Assembly: GCA_944386045.1 (NCBI GenBank)
Contig: CALWZO010000002.1
Span: forward strand, 1 to 37,194
DNA length: 37,194 bases
Direction: 5' to 3'
Origin: an uncultured Clostridia bacterium
Lineage (GTDB): Bacteria; Bacillota; Clostridia; Oscillospirales; Ruminococcaceae
The notes beneath the pieces are model-generated. The model had not been told where the DNA came from. It did no database searches and was given only the letters and a program-made list of their open reading frames with translations. The position numbers were made by a program, and so were the translations under genes. This document shows, in pieces, positions 1 to 7,441 of the stretch; position 1 is the stretch's first letter, and each line of letters begins with the position of its first letter.

Positions 1-22
1 ATATTTTGGTCAAAACAGTAGT

Positions 23-448
23 TCATATTTTCCCTCCGTCACAATCCGGGTTATCGGTGCTGCCGCAGTGTGGGCAGGAAAAAGACTTCATTTTTAAAAT
101 CTGCTGAAATGAAAACCTGTATCCGCAGTTTTTACACTCGCATTTTTTGCGCAGTGTGTAATATGCGGAAAAGGCGATACCCAGCAAAACAGGCAGCAGA
201 AGGACAATTACTACATCGGTAAAAGGACCCGACCCGTAAAAAGTGATATAAACAATATAGGCATAGTCCTTGTGACGCTCATGAAATACCGTAATGTACG
301 GTTTTAACAGCGCGTACAATATTTCATTTTTGAAAATAAGAAAAATGAGCAGCACTGCCGCATACCGGTAAAATATTTTTATTTTCCTTTGTAAGGCTAT
401 AAGGCTGCGGCTTTTGCAGCCGGCAGAGTTTTGTATATTGTTTTTCAT
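23..448 (-). CDS. Membrane protein with C-terminal zinc ribbon, unknown function
   Basis: The 141-residue product has two hydrophobic stretches (about residues 28-48 and 76-97) and a C-terminal zinc-ribbon-like tail with two CxxC pairs (CKNC and CPHC) separated by 16 residues. This layout resembles small Firmicute membrane proteins with paired CxxC motifs, but I cannot name the family with confidence. The tail after the second membrane segment is basic (RKK), so by the positive-inside rule it is probably cytoplasmic. The ATG start has no convincing Shine-Dalgarno sequence, so the exact start is uncertain. An extended -10 element lies about 75 bases upstream. No neighbour suggests a role. Confidence 0.6.
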   Translation of the reverse strand: MKNNIQNSAGCKSRSLIALQRKIKIFYRYAAVLLIFLIFKNEILYALLKPYITVFHERHKDYAYIVYITFYGSGPFTDVVIVLLLPVLLGIAFSAYYTLRKKCECKNCGYRFSFQQILKMKSFSCPHCGSTDNPDCDGGKI

Positions 449-520
449 ATATCTGTATCAGGTGTTGTTGTTTGTAACAATGGCAGTTTTGTTGCGGATA
501 ATCGATTAGTTTATAACTAT

Positions 521-526
521 ATTATA
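521..526 (-). promoter_or_regulatory. Extended -10 element upstream of the zinc-ribbon membrane protein
   Basis: On the minus strand the sequence reads TGTTATAAT, an extended -10 (TG one base before TATAAT). The -35 position 17 bases further upstream is only a T-run. It points towards the gene ending at 23. This is inferred from consensus alone. Confidence 0.4.
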
Positions 527-660
527 ACATGATAAAGAAGCCTAAAAAAATATATATTGTACTCAAAAAATAACCTCTGAGTGTAGATGTTTTATACAAA
601 TCTGTATGTCGGGGGAGAGTGTTGATTTAACTTTAAAATCTTATATTCAGGTAACAATAA

Positions 661-683
661 AAAGGCGGCCAATGCCGCCTTTT
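661..683 (-). terminator. Rho-independent terminator after mntP
   Basis: A GC-rich hairpin (AAAGGCGGC, four-base loop, GCCGCCTTT) lies 17 bases past the mntP stop codon. On the minus strand it is followed by a T-run, as expected for an intrinsic terminator. The stem could also work in the other direction. Confidence 0.8.
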
Positions 684-699
684 TGCAAATATTTGATTT

Positions 700-1272
700 C
701 TACGCCATTATACCCAGGTGCTCCAGCAGTATTTTAAGACCTATAAATATCAGGATAACACCGCCCAGCAGTTCGGCTTTTTCCTTAAATCTTGTGCCAA
801 AGTTGTTTCCGATAATAACGCCGATAAATGACAGGATAAATGTGGTAACGCCTATCAGAGAAACAGCGGGGATAATTTCGATTTTCAGAAAGGCAAAGGA
901 TATGCCCACCGCCAGTGCGTCTATGCTGGTAGCTACGGCCATGACAACAAGGTCTTTCAGGTCCAGCTTGTCACCGTCTTCGCAGCACTCTTCCTCTTCG
1001 CCTTTCAGCGCTTCAAAAATCATTTTACCGCCTATAAAAGCCAGCAGAACAAAGGCTATCCAGTGGTCAACCCGTACCACATATTTTTCAAAGGATATGC
1101 CCACGGCCCAGCCCAGCAGCGGCATACCGCCCTGGAAAAGACCGAAAAACAATGCGATTACAGCCCCATGCCTGTAGTTTAGCTTTTTCATGTTCAAGCC
1201 TTTGCACATAGCGACAGCAAAGGCGTCCATGGAAAGTCCGACAGCGATCAAAAACAGTTTTGTAAAGCTCAT
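700..1272 (-). CDS. mntP: Manganese efflux pump MntP
   Basis: This is a 190-residue integral membrane protein of the MntP (formerly DUF204/YebN) family, which exports Mn2+ to prevent manganese toxicity. It shows six hydrophobic segments and the family's two internal-repeat motifs with buried acidic residues, SMDAFAVA (Asp16) and SIDALAVG (Asp118). The acidic, cysteine-containing loop at about residues 90-105 sits between the repeats. The ATG at 1272 is chosen because a GAGAGG ribosome site lies just upstream of it; the longer frame from a TTG at 1284 would place that site inside the gene. It follows the uridine-kinase-like gene by 34 bases and is probably co-transcribed with it. I see no yybP-ykoY manganese riboswitch in front of it. 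Confidence 0.92.
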   Translation of the reverse strand: MSFTKLFLIAVGLSMDAFAVAMCKGLNMKKLNYRHGAVIALFFGLFQGGMPLLGWAVGISFEKYVVRVDHWIAFVLLAFIGGKMIFEALKGEEEECCEDGDKLDLKDLVVMAVATSIDALAVGISFAFLKIEIIPAVSLIGVTTFILSFIGVIIGNNFGTRFKEKAELLGGVILIFIGLKILLEHLGIMA

Positions 1273-1306
1273 AAATCCTCTCAAACAATAAATATTAAAT
1301 TTTCAG

Positions 1307-1888
1307 TTAAAATGCTTTGGTGGTGTCAAAGGCAAAATCTGCCTTGGTTCTGGTGGAGAATGTATCAAAATACAAATCTTCCAGCGGTATCCACTCTCGT
1401 TTAAATTTTTGCAGCATCCTTTCATTGGAACGGGCCAGTATCCTGGCCAGCTGTTTTTCCCTGGATACATCCAGGAAAATTTTATATTCATAGTAATCCA
1501 TCAGTTCCGGATGCATGGAGTAAACACCCTCCACAATGTTCAGCCTTTTGGGCTGAATGGTTTCGGAAGTTGTATACTTGCCGGTCTGACAGTTGTATTT
1601 CTGATATGTAAAAGACTTGCCTTTCATTATGTTTTCCATAACATTTTCCTTAAAGCCTTCCCAGTCCACATTGCCGCCGGGGGTTGCCAGCCTTTCGGGA
1701 GTTTTTCTCTCCGGTGTCAGGAAAAAGTCGTCCATGCGGAAAACATTACAGTCAAAGTCCCTTTCTATGCTGTTGGCAAAGGAGGTCTTTCCGCTGGCGG
1801 AAGGGCCGTCGATAGCGATAATAACAGGACTTTTGTCGGTGCGCGCCAACACAGCGCCCACTATTGTTGATAGTATGCTGATGCTCAT
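1307..1888 (-). CDS. Uridine kinase-like P-loop nucleoside kinase
   Basis: The product (193 residues) belongs to the uridine kinase/phosphoribulokinase branch of P-loop kinases. It shows a Walker A motif GPSASGKT at residues 28-35, the MDDFF segment that in this family contributes the catalytic aspartate, and a lid-like region rich in arginines (LARILARSNERML). The likely activity is phosphorylation of a nucleoside or a related small molecule; true Udk enzymes are slightly longer, so the substrate is not certain. The start at 1888 is preferred over the ATG at 1894 because the AAGAGG ribosome site is eight bases from it. A good promoter lies upstream and mntP lies 34 bases downstream. Confidence 0.8.
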   Translation of the reverse strand: MSISILSTIVGAVLARTDKSPVIIAIDGPSASGKTSFANSIERDFDCNVFRMDDFFLTPERKTPERLATPGGNVDWEGFKENVMENIMKGKSFTYQKYNCQTGKYTTSETIQPKRLNIVEGVYSMHPELMDYYEYKIFLDVSREKQLARILARSNERMLQKFKREWIPLEDLYFDTFSTRTKADFAFDTTKAF

Positions 1889-1919
1889 TATCATTACCTC
1901 TTAGTAAAATTGTATATAT

Positions 1920-1948
1920 ATTATACAACATATATAACAAAATGTCTA
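1920..1948 (-). promoter_or_regulatory. SigA-type promoter for the kinase-mntP unit with overlapping inverted repeat
   Basis: On the minus strand TAGACA (1943-1948) and TATAAT (1920-1925) are separated by exactly 17 bases. An inverted repeat, TTGTATA / TATACAA with five bases between (1910-1928), covers the -10 element and could be an operator. It is divergent from the fumarase promoter. Confidence 0.65.
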
Positions 1949-1964
1949 ATAAAAGTGAATTGTA

Positions 1965-1993
1965 TTGACAACTTGTTTTATTGTTATTACAAT
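1965..1993 (+). promoter_or_regulatory. Near-consensus SigA promoter for the fumarase genes
   Basis: TTGACA (1965-1970) and TACAAT (1988-1993) are spaced by 17 bases, nearly perfect for the housekeeping sigma factor. The -10 is embedded in a short inverted repeat (TATTGT-TATT-ACAATA, 1979-1994), a possible operator. The first gene starts about 76 bases downstream of the -10. Confidence 0.75.
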
Positions 1994-2069
1994 AAAAATA
2001 ATTCTTAATATATGAAAATATATTGTTTGAAATTATTTTTTGTTTTTTTGCAGAAAGGAATATCGGGTT

Positions 2070-2909
2070 ATGAGGGTAGTAAACGCATCTGAAATAACAA
2101 AAACCGTAAGGCAGCTGTGCATAGACGCCAATGTAAACCTGCCGGAAGATGTGTGCCGGGCCATTGATATGGCCATACAGCGGGAAGATTATCTGCCGGC
2201 CAGAAATACACTGGAACTTCTGGTGGAAAACTACAGCATAGCTGCCAAAAATCAGGTGGCTATCTGCCAGGATACAGGCCTTGCCTGTGTGTTTGTGGAA
2301 ATAGGCCAGGAAGTTTATGTGGACGGCAGCATAGAAGACGCCATAAACGAAGGGGTAAGGCAGGGATACCGCGACGGATACCTGCGCAAAAGCTGCGTGG
2401 CTGACCCGCTGAGAAGGACAAACACCGGCGACAACACACCGGCGATGATATATTACGAAATAGTCAAGGGTGACGGGCTGAAAATAACCGTTGCTCCCAA
2501 AGGTTTCGGCAGTGAAAATATGTCTGCCATAAAAATGCTGGTGCCGGCCGACGGTGTGGAGGGCGTGAAAAAATTTGTCCTGGACACAGTGGCAAACGCC
2601 GGCCCCAATCCCTGTCCGCCCATTGTTGTGGGCGTCGGCATAGGGGGCACCTTTGACAAAGCGGCCCTGCTGGCAAAAAAAGCACTGCTCAGGGATGTAT
2701 CACGGGCAAATGAAGATCCTTTTTACCGGCGGCTGGAAGATGAACTGCTGGAAAAGATAAACAGGCTGGGAATAGGCCCTCAGGGCTTTGGCGGAAAGAC
2801 CACAGCTTTGGGTGTAAATATACTGGCCATGCCAACACACATTGCCGGTATGCCCTGTGCGGTAAACATCAACTGCCATGTTACAAGACATAAGTCAAAG
2901 GAGATATAG
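2070..2909 (+). CDS. fumA: Class I fumarate hydratase, alpha subunit (Fe-S hydro-lyase)
   Basis: This 279-residue protein is the N-terminal (alpha) half of the heterodimeric class I fumarase/tartrate dehydratase family, which interconverts fumarate and malate using an oxygen-sensitive [4Fe-4S] cluster. The three expected cluster-ligand cysteines are visible: Cys66 in ICQDTG, Cys182 in NPCPP and Cys269 in NCHVTRHK. The glycine-rich GIGPQGFGGKT segment is also typical. The ATG at 2070 is chosen for its AAAGGA site; the frame extends upstream but without support. The beta subunit follows two bases later. Whether the substrate is fumarate or L-tartrate cannot be told from sequence alone, but fumarate is more usual in Clostridia. 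Confidence 0.93.
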   Translation: MRVVNASEITKTVRQLCIDANVNLPEDVCRAIDMAIQREDYLPARNTLELLVENYSIAAKNQVAICQDTGLACVFVEIGQEVYVDGSIEDAINEGVRQGYRDGYLRKSCVADPLRRTNTGDNTPAMIYYEIVKGDGLKITVAPKGFGSENMSAIKMLVPADGVEGVKKFVLDTVANAGPNPCPPIVVGVGIGGTFDKAALLAKKALLRDVSRANEDPFYRRLEDELLEKINRLGIGPQGFGGKTTALGVNILAMPTHIAGMPCAVNINCHVTRHKSKEI

Positions 2910-2911
2910 CC

Positions 2912-3472
2912 ATGAAAAAACATATAAGCACACCGTTGACTTTGGACAAAGTAAAAGACCTGCACAGCGGGGATGAGGTTTTGCTGTCAGGTGTTATATA
3001 CACCAGCCGCGACGCCGGCCACAAACGCCTGGTGGAGGCCCACCAGAAAGGCGAGAAACTGCCTGTTGACCTGAAGGATGCCACAATATATTTTGTAGGC
3101 CCCACACCGGCCAAACCCGGTCAGGCCCTGGGCTCCTGCGGACCGACCACCAGTTATCGCATGGACGCCTATTCGCCATACCTTATCCGCAACTGCGGCC
3201 TTACCGGAATGATAGGCAAAGGCAAGCGAAACGAACAGGTAATAGACGCAATGAAAGAGTGCGGTGCGGTATACTTCGGCGCCATAGGCGGTGCCGGCGC
3301 ATTGCTTTCCCAGTGTGTTGTAAAGGCGGAGATAGTCGCCTATGAAGACCTGGGCGCCGAGGCGTTGCACAGGCTGGAAGTAAAGGATATGCCGTTGACA
3401 GTGGTAATAGACTGCTACGGCGAAAACCTTTACAAAACAGGTGTGGAAAATTACCTTAAAACTAAAAAATAA
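2912..3472 (+). CDS. fumB: Class I fumarate hydratase, beta subunit
   Basis: This 186-residue protein matches the C-terminal (beta) domain of class I fumarases. The family signature runs from GPTPAKPGQALGSCGPTTS through RMD, YLIRNCG and MIGKGKR (about residues 66-110), which forms the substrate-binding part completed by the alpha subunit. It has a strong AAAGGAGATATAGCC ribosome site overlapping the end of the alpha gene, so the two are translationally coupled and made in equal amounts. A terminator follows directly, so the operon contains just these two genes. Confidence 0.93.
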   Translation: MKKHISTPLTLDKVKDLHSGDEVLLSGVIYTSRDAGHKRLVEAHQKGEKLPVDLKDATIYFVGPTPAKPGQALGSCGPTTSYRMDAYSPYLIRNCGLTGMIGKGKRNEQVIDAMKECGAVYFGAIGGAGALLSQCVVKAEIVAYEDLGAEALHRLEVKDMPLTVVIDCYGENLYKTGVENYLKTKK

Positions 3473-3485
3473 TATCTGAAAATTA

Positions 3486-3515
3486 AAACAGGCACCGATT
3501 TTCCGGTGCCTGTTT
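3486..3515. terminator. Bidirectional terminator between fumarase operon and degV
   Basis: A hairpin with a 13-base stem (AAAACAGGCACCG / CGGTGCCTGTTTT) sits between two convergent genes and has A-runs on one side and T-runs on the other, so it can end transcription from both strands. Confidence 0.85.
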
Positions 3516-3543
3516 TCAATATGGAGGAATTCGCCTTTTATGG

Positions 3544-4383
3544 CTAATAGGAAACAATTATACCGCCTGTGTTGGCGTAAAAACTGCACAGACCTCTGGT
3601 TTCCAGTATGCTGACATTTACCGCGCCGTACATATCTTTCAGAAGATTTTTTATCTTGTGAGCGCCGTCGGCATTCTGGCAGTGTGTTATGATTATATGC
3701 AGGTTTTTCAGTTCTTTCAGACCTGCCATCTGGTTTACAATATATTTATAGGTGTTTGCATCACCGCGCTGTTTTGACAGCACATTTATTTCACCCAGCG
3801 GGCTTTTCATGGCGATGGCCCTGATGCCCAGCACCGAAGCGACAGCGCCGGTAAATGCGCTCATGCGGCCTGTTTTTATCAGATTGTCATAGTTTGTCAG
3901 ACAGAAGGTCAGCTGCATGGTGTTGTTGTATTGTTCCGTTTCGTTTACCACCTGGTCAAAATCTTTTCCTGCCTTGATAAGGCTGTTTATCTTTTCCGCC
4001 AGCAAAATCATGCTGCCGCTGGTGGAACGGGAATTGACCACATATATTTTTTTCTCCGGGAATTTTTCCAGCACCATATCTTTTGCAACCATGGCCGAAT
4101 TGTACGCTCCGGACAGCTGGCTGGAAATACATATTGCAATGCTGAAATCCGCTTTTTCAAACTGCCGCGCCCATTCAAAGGGGGCAGGGCAGGCAGAGGA
4201 TGAAGCACCCTTGAAGCTGGCCATGGCATCCAAAAGCCGCTGTCTGTCCAAAGTTTCGTCATCCACAAATTCACGGTTCCCGACAATTATTTTCAGCGGG
4301 GCAACGGAAAATGCCGTATCCCGCGCAAGATCGGGCAAGGTCAAAATATCACATGATGAATCACATACAATATTCCATTTCAT
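3544..4383 (-). CDS. DegV family fatty-acid-binding protein
   Basis: The 279-residue product is a DegV (EDD-fold) protein. Family features are the N-terminal CDSSCDI segment, the SSQLSGAYNSA motif around the lipid-binding site, and the C-terminal ITHCQNADGAHKI region. DegV proteins (FakB type) bind fatty acids and, in Firmicutes with FakA, present them for phosphorylation; no FakA is in this window. The start at 4383 is taken because the GAGGAGG site is seven bases away, whereas the ATG at 4389 would leave only one or two. It is the last gene of the rex-tdk-degV operon, six bases after tdk. Confidence 0.9.
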   Translation of the reverse strand: MKWNIVCDSSCDILTLPDLARDTAFSVAPLKIIVGNREFVDDETLDRQRLLDAMASFKGASSSACPAPFEWARQFEKADFSIAICISSQLSGAYNSAMVAKDMVLEKFPEKKIYVVNSRSTSGSMILLAEKINSLIKAGKDFDQVVNETEQYNNTMQLTFCLTNYDNLIKTGRMSAFTGAVASVLGIRAIAMKSPLGEINVLSKQRGDANTYKYIVNQMAGLKELKNLHIIITHCQNADGAHKIKNLLKDMYGAVNVSILETRGLCSFYANTGGIIVSY

Positions 4384-4395
4384 AAACATCCCTCC

Positions 4396-4992
4396 TCAGG
4401 TTAATGCGGCGTTATTCTTTTCTTGTATATAACATTGGGGGCATAAAGATTCGTATTCCACATTGTTTTCATTGTCAATGGCCACCTGCCGTCCGCTGAA
4501 AACAAACTTCCCGTTTATCTTTCTGGCGTTGAACATAGCTTTTTTGCCGCAGCGGCATATGGTTTTAAGCTCCTGCAAGCTGTGAGCCAGCTCCAGCAGT
4601 CTGGACGAAGCCGGAAAACCGTTGGTCAGAAAATCCGTCCTCAGGCCAAAGCAAATCACCGGGATATCATCTTCCACAGCAATCCAGAACAACTGCTCTG
4701 CCTGCCGCGGTGTCAGAAACTGACATTCGTCCACGAAAACACAGTCGGCTTTTCCGTTGGCCCGGGTGTCCCGTGCCAGTATCCGGCGTATGTCATCATC
4801 GCTTTTTATCAGCCGGTCGGCTTTTTGCTTTACTCCCAGGCGGCTGACGATGTACTCACCGCCTTTGGTGTCGATAAACGGCTTCAGTATAACAGGGCGC
4901 ATACCCCTTTCGGTGTAGTTATAAGCGGACTGCAAAAGTATTGTGGATTTGCCGCTGTTCATTGCGCCGTATTTAAAATATAGTTTTGCCAT
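4396..4992 (-). CDS. tdk: Thymidine kinase (type II)
   Basis: The 198-residue protein is a type II thymidine kinase that phosphorylates thymidine to dTMP for nucleotide salvage. Visible features are the P-loop GAMNSGKS (9-16), the DECQFL segment with the catalytic Glu89, the lasso region around residues 160-180, and four zinc-binding cysteines, Cys146, Cys148, Cys184 and Cys187. Its ATG overlaps the rex stop codon by one base (TAATG), which indicates translational coupling. Length is normal for the family. Confidence 0.95.
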   Translation of the reverse strand: MAKLYFKYGAMNSGKSTILLQSAYNYTERGMRPVILKPFIDTKGGEYIVSRLGVKQKADRLIKSDDDIRRILARDTRANGKADCVFVDECQFLTPRQAEQLFWIAVEDDIPVICFGLRTDFLTNGFPASSRLLELAHSLQELKTICRCGKKAMFNARKINGKFVFSGRQVAIDNENNVEYESLCPQCYIQEKNNAALT

Positions 4993-5636
4993 TACTGTTC
5001 GCCGCTTCCGCTGTGGGTTATTCTGTAAGACAAGGCCATTAAATTGTCCCTCAGGTGTACATTTTCCACAATCAGGCTGTCATCCAGGTTGGCAAAGTCA
5101 TAGTGGCTGAAATTCCATATACCTTTTATGCCTGTCCGCAAAATCATCGGTGCAATTTCCTGCGCGGCTTCCTTTGGTGTACAGATTATTATTATGTCCA
5201 CATGCTCTCTCCGGCAGAAGTCCGAAAATTCTTCCATGGATTTTATTTTCATATTGAACAGATGGTTGCCTATGACTGCGCTGTCATTGTCAAAAAGACC
5301 CACCAGCTGTACACCGGTGTTTTCTTTCATTACAAAGTTTGCCATGGATATGCCCAGGTTGCCTGTGCCCACCAGTACGGCGCGCAGGTCCTGCCGGGCA
5401 AACAGCAACTTCTGTATTTCTTCGTACAGCAGCTGAACTGAATATCCCACACCCTGCTGACCAAAGCCGCCGAAACAGTTGAAATCCTGTCTGACCTGGC
5501 TGGGGGTAGAGCCCATTATAGCCGCCAGCTGGCTGGAAGATATCCTGGTTGTACCGTTGTTTTTCAATTCGCTTATATATCTGTAATACCTGGGTAATCT
5601 GCGGATTACCGGAAGGGGAACTTTTACATTAGGCAT
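4992..5636 (-). CDS. rex: Redox-sensing transcriptional repressor Rex
   Basis: This 214-residue protein is Rex, a dimeric repressor that senses the NADH/NAD+ ratio and controls fermentation and anaerobic metabolism genes in Gram-positive bacteria. It has an N-terminal winged-helix domain (about 1-75, with SSSQLAAIMGSTPSQVRQDF) and a Rossmann NAD(H) domain starting with GTGNLG at 90-95. The start at 5636 follows a well-placed AAAGGCGG site; an upstream in-frame extension of six codons is not supported. It heads an operon with tdk and degV and has a TTGACA/TATAAT promoter. I found no clear Rex box in front of it. Confidence 0.96.
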   Translation of the reverse strand: MPNVKVPLPVIRRLPRYYRYISELKNNGTTRISSSQLAAIMGSTPSQVRQDFNCFGGFGQQGVGYSVQLLYEEIQKLLFARQDLRAVLVGTGNLGISMANFVMKENTGVQLVGLFDNDSAVIGNHLFNMKIKSMEEFSDFCRREHVDIIIICTPKEAAQEIAPMILRTGIKGIWNFSHYDFANLDDSLIVENVHLRDNLMALSYRITHSGSGEQ

Positions 5637-5665
5637 CGATGTACCGCCTTTCATTTTTTAATTAG

Positions 5666-5693
5666 ATTATACTACTTTATGGCGGTTTGTCAA
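5666..5693 (-). promoter_or_regulatory. SigA-type promoter of the rex-tdk-degV operon
   Basis: On the minus strand TTGACA (5688-5693) and TATAAT (5666-5671) are both perfect matches, spaced by 16 bases. The start codon of rex lies about 30 bases downstream of the -10. Confidence 0.75.
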
Positions 5694-5779
5694 ATTTGTA
5701 GCAGTTTTTAAAGCGTCTGCCGAAGTTTACTATTATAATTTTTGCCAATACTCAATAAAAATAATAGGGAGAGATAAAG

Positions 5780-6460
5780 ATGGACAAGGAAAAAGAAAAT
5801 ATGAACAGTGAAGAAGAAGCAGAAAAGCACACAACGGATGGATCTGTCGGCAGGACAAAAGGCAAGTATCCTATACACTGCCTTACCATAATCGGTCAGA
5901 TAGAAGGCCATTTTGAAGCCAATGCCCAGACCAAAACCACAAAGTACGAACATGTAATACCACAGCTGATAGCGGTGCAGGAGGACCCGGATATAAAAGG
6001 CCTGCTGGTAATACTGAATACTGTTGGAGGCGATGTGGAGGCAGGGCTGGCCATATCGGAACTTATCTGCGGTATGACAAAGCCCACAGCCAGCCTGGTG
6101 CTGGGCGGAGGACACTCCATAGGCATACCGCTGGCGGTGTCTGCCGACCGCTCATTTATTGTGCCCACCGCCACCATGACAGTGCATCCGGTGCGCCACA
6201 GCGGCACGGTTATCGGCGTCAGCCAGACAATGGACTATCTGGAGGCCATACAGCAGAGAATAACAGGATTTGTGGCCAAAAACAGCAAAATTTCCAAAAA
6301 AAGATTTACCGACCTCATGCTGAAAACCGGCCAGCTGATTATGGATGTGGGCACTGTACTGGACGGCAACCAGGCTGTCAAAGAGGGTCTGATAGACCAG
6401 ATAGGATATCTGTCCGACGCGCTGGAATTTTTATACACCAGCATTGAAAAGCGAAAATAA
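5780..6460 (+). CDS. ClpP-family serine protease, TepA-like
   Basis: The 226-residue protein belongs to the ClpP/crotonase-fold peptidases and most resembles TepA (translocation-enhancing protein) of Bacillus. The nucleophile serine is in GGHSIG (Ser113) and the probable catalytic histidine in MTVHP (His136). The NTVGGDVEAGLAI segment forms the expected oxyanion region. The first 28 residues are charged and probably unstructured. A GGGAGA site precedes the ATG. In Bacillus, tepA lies near spoIIIE; here it precedes ftsK/spoIIIE with uppP between them, which supports the assignment. Substrates are not established. Confidence 0.85.
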   Translation: MDKEKENMNSEEEAEKHTTDGSVGRTKGKYPIHCLTIIGQIEGHFEANAQTKTTKYEHVIPQLIAVQEDPDIKGLLVILNTVGGDVEAGLAISELICGMTKPTASLVLGGGHSIGIPLAVSADRSFIVPTATMTVHPVRHSGTVIGVSQTMDYLEAIQQRITGFVAKNSKISKKRFTDLMLKTGQLIMDVGTVLDGNQAVKEGLIDQIGYLSDALEFLYTSIEKRK

Positions 6461-6490
6461 GGTTTAAAAAACATATAAAATATGGTATTA

Positions 6491-6496
6491 TATAAT
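6491..6496 (+). promoter_or_regulatory. Possible -10 element before uppP and leader hairpin
   Basis: TATAAT lies 58 bases before the uppP start; the -35 region is poor. Between it and the ribosome site is a GC-rich hairpin (CCGCGG, six-base loop, CCGCGG at 6518-6535) that may shape the leader RNA. Both are judged by eye. Confidence 0.35.
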
Positions 6497-6553
6497 GTGC
6501 GATTGATTTTTTGAATACCGCGGTTTAACCCGCGGATACATATCGGAGGACAA

Positions 6554-7426
6554 ATGAGTATTTTTGATGCTATTTTACAGGGAATTATACAGGGACTGAC
6601 AGAATTTCTGCCCATATCCAGCGACGGACATCTGTCCATATATCAGCATTTCACCGGAAATTACGGCGAAAATGCCCTGATTTTTACACTTATGCTGCAC
6701 CTGGGCACGCTGATAGCGGTTCTTGTTACATACCGAAAAGTGATATTTGACCTTATAATAGAGGCCTTTTCAATAGTTGATGACTTTTTCCACAAAAGAC
6801 TGAAAGGGCAAAAACCCAACCAGGCACGAATGATGATATACATGCTGGTGGTCACCACCCTGCCTTTGTTCGGTTTTGTGCTGATAAAAGATTTCATCAC
6901 CTCTTTTGCAGAAGACAGCGATATAGTTGTGGAAGGGCTGTGTTTTTTGTTTACTGCTGCTTTGCTGTTCCTTGCCTCAAAATGCGTCAAGGGCAAAAAA
7001 GGCGCAAAGGATATGAGCATTAAAGACGCGCTGACAATAGGCTTTTTCCAGGGACTGGCCATAATGCCGGGCATATCCCGTTCCGGCAGCACCATATCCA
7101 CCGGCCTTCTGTTGGGTTACAGCAAAGATTTCATGGTTACATTTTCATTCCTGCTCAGCATACCTGCCATACTGGGGGCCAGCGTCCTGGAAATACCCCG
7201 GGCATTACAGGCGGGTATGGCCTATTCATGGCCGGTGATAATTGCGGGGCTGATTTCCAGCGCGATAGTAGGCTTTTTGGCCATAAGGCTGATAAAATAT
7301 CTGGTTATAAACGACAAGTTTATAATTTTTTCCTATTACACATTTGCACTGGGCATAATAGTGTTGATTATAGGGATATTGGAAAAATTCATAGGCACCA
7401 CAGTTGTGGGCATGCTGATATTATAG
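6554..7426 (+). CDS. uppP: Undecaprenyl-diphosphatase UppP (BacA)
   Basis: This polytopic membrane enzyme (290 residues) removes a phosphate from undecaprenyl diphosphate to regenerate the lipid carrier for peptidoglycan and other wall polymers, and its overproduction gives bacitracin resistance. Both family signatures are present: the first around GLTEFLPISSDGHL (15-28, with Glu17; the usual SSSGHL reads SSDGHL here) and the second PGISRSG (172-178, with the catalytic arginine). About eight hydrophobic helices can be seen. A GGAGGA site precedes the ATG. The ftsK-like gene starts 15 bases downstream, so the two are likely one unit. Confidence 0.95.
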   Translation: MSIFDAILQGIIQGLTEFLPISSDGHLSIYQHFTGNYGENALIFTLMLHLGTLIAVLVTYRKVIFDLIIEAFSIVDDFFHKRLKGQKPNQARMMIYMLVVTTLPLFGFVLIKDFITSFAEDSDIVVEGLCFLFTAALLFLASKCVKGKKGAKDMSIKDALTIGFFQGLAIMPGISRSGSTISTGLLLGYSKDFMVTFSFLLSIPAILGASVLEIPRALQAGMAYSWPVIIAGLISSAIVGFLAIRLIKYLVINDKFIIFSYYTFALGIIVLIIGILEKFIGTTVVGMLIL

Positions 7427-7441
7427 TTTTGAGGAGAAAGT

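Noticed and set aside
470..490. TTGTT...AACAA sequence resembling a Rex box
   Set aside because: The spacing of the half-sites is two bases too short and one half is imperfect, and the adjoining gene is not a typical Rex target.
683..1177. Open frame of 164 codons opposite mntP
   Set aside because: Shadow of the mntP gene with serine-, isoleucine- and proline-rich composition and no ribosome site.
1273..1306. Possible manganese riboswitch before mntP
   Set aside because: The gap to the upstream gene is only 34 bases, too short for a yybP-ykoY element, and the leader of the operon shows no such fold by eye.
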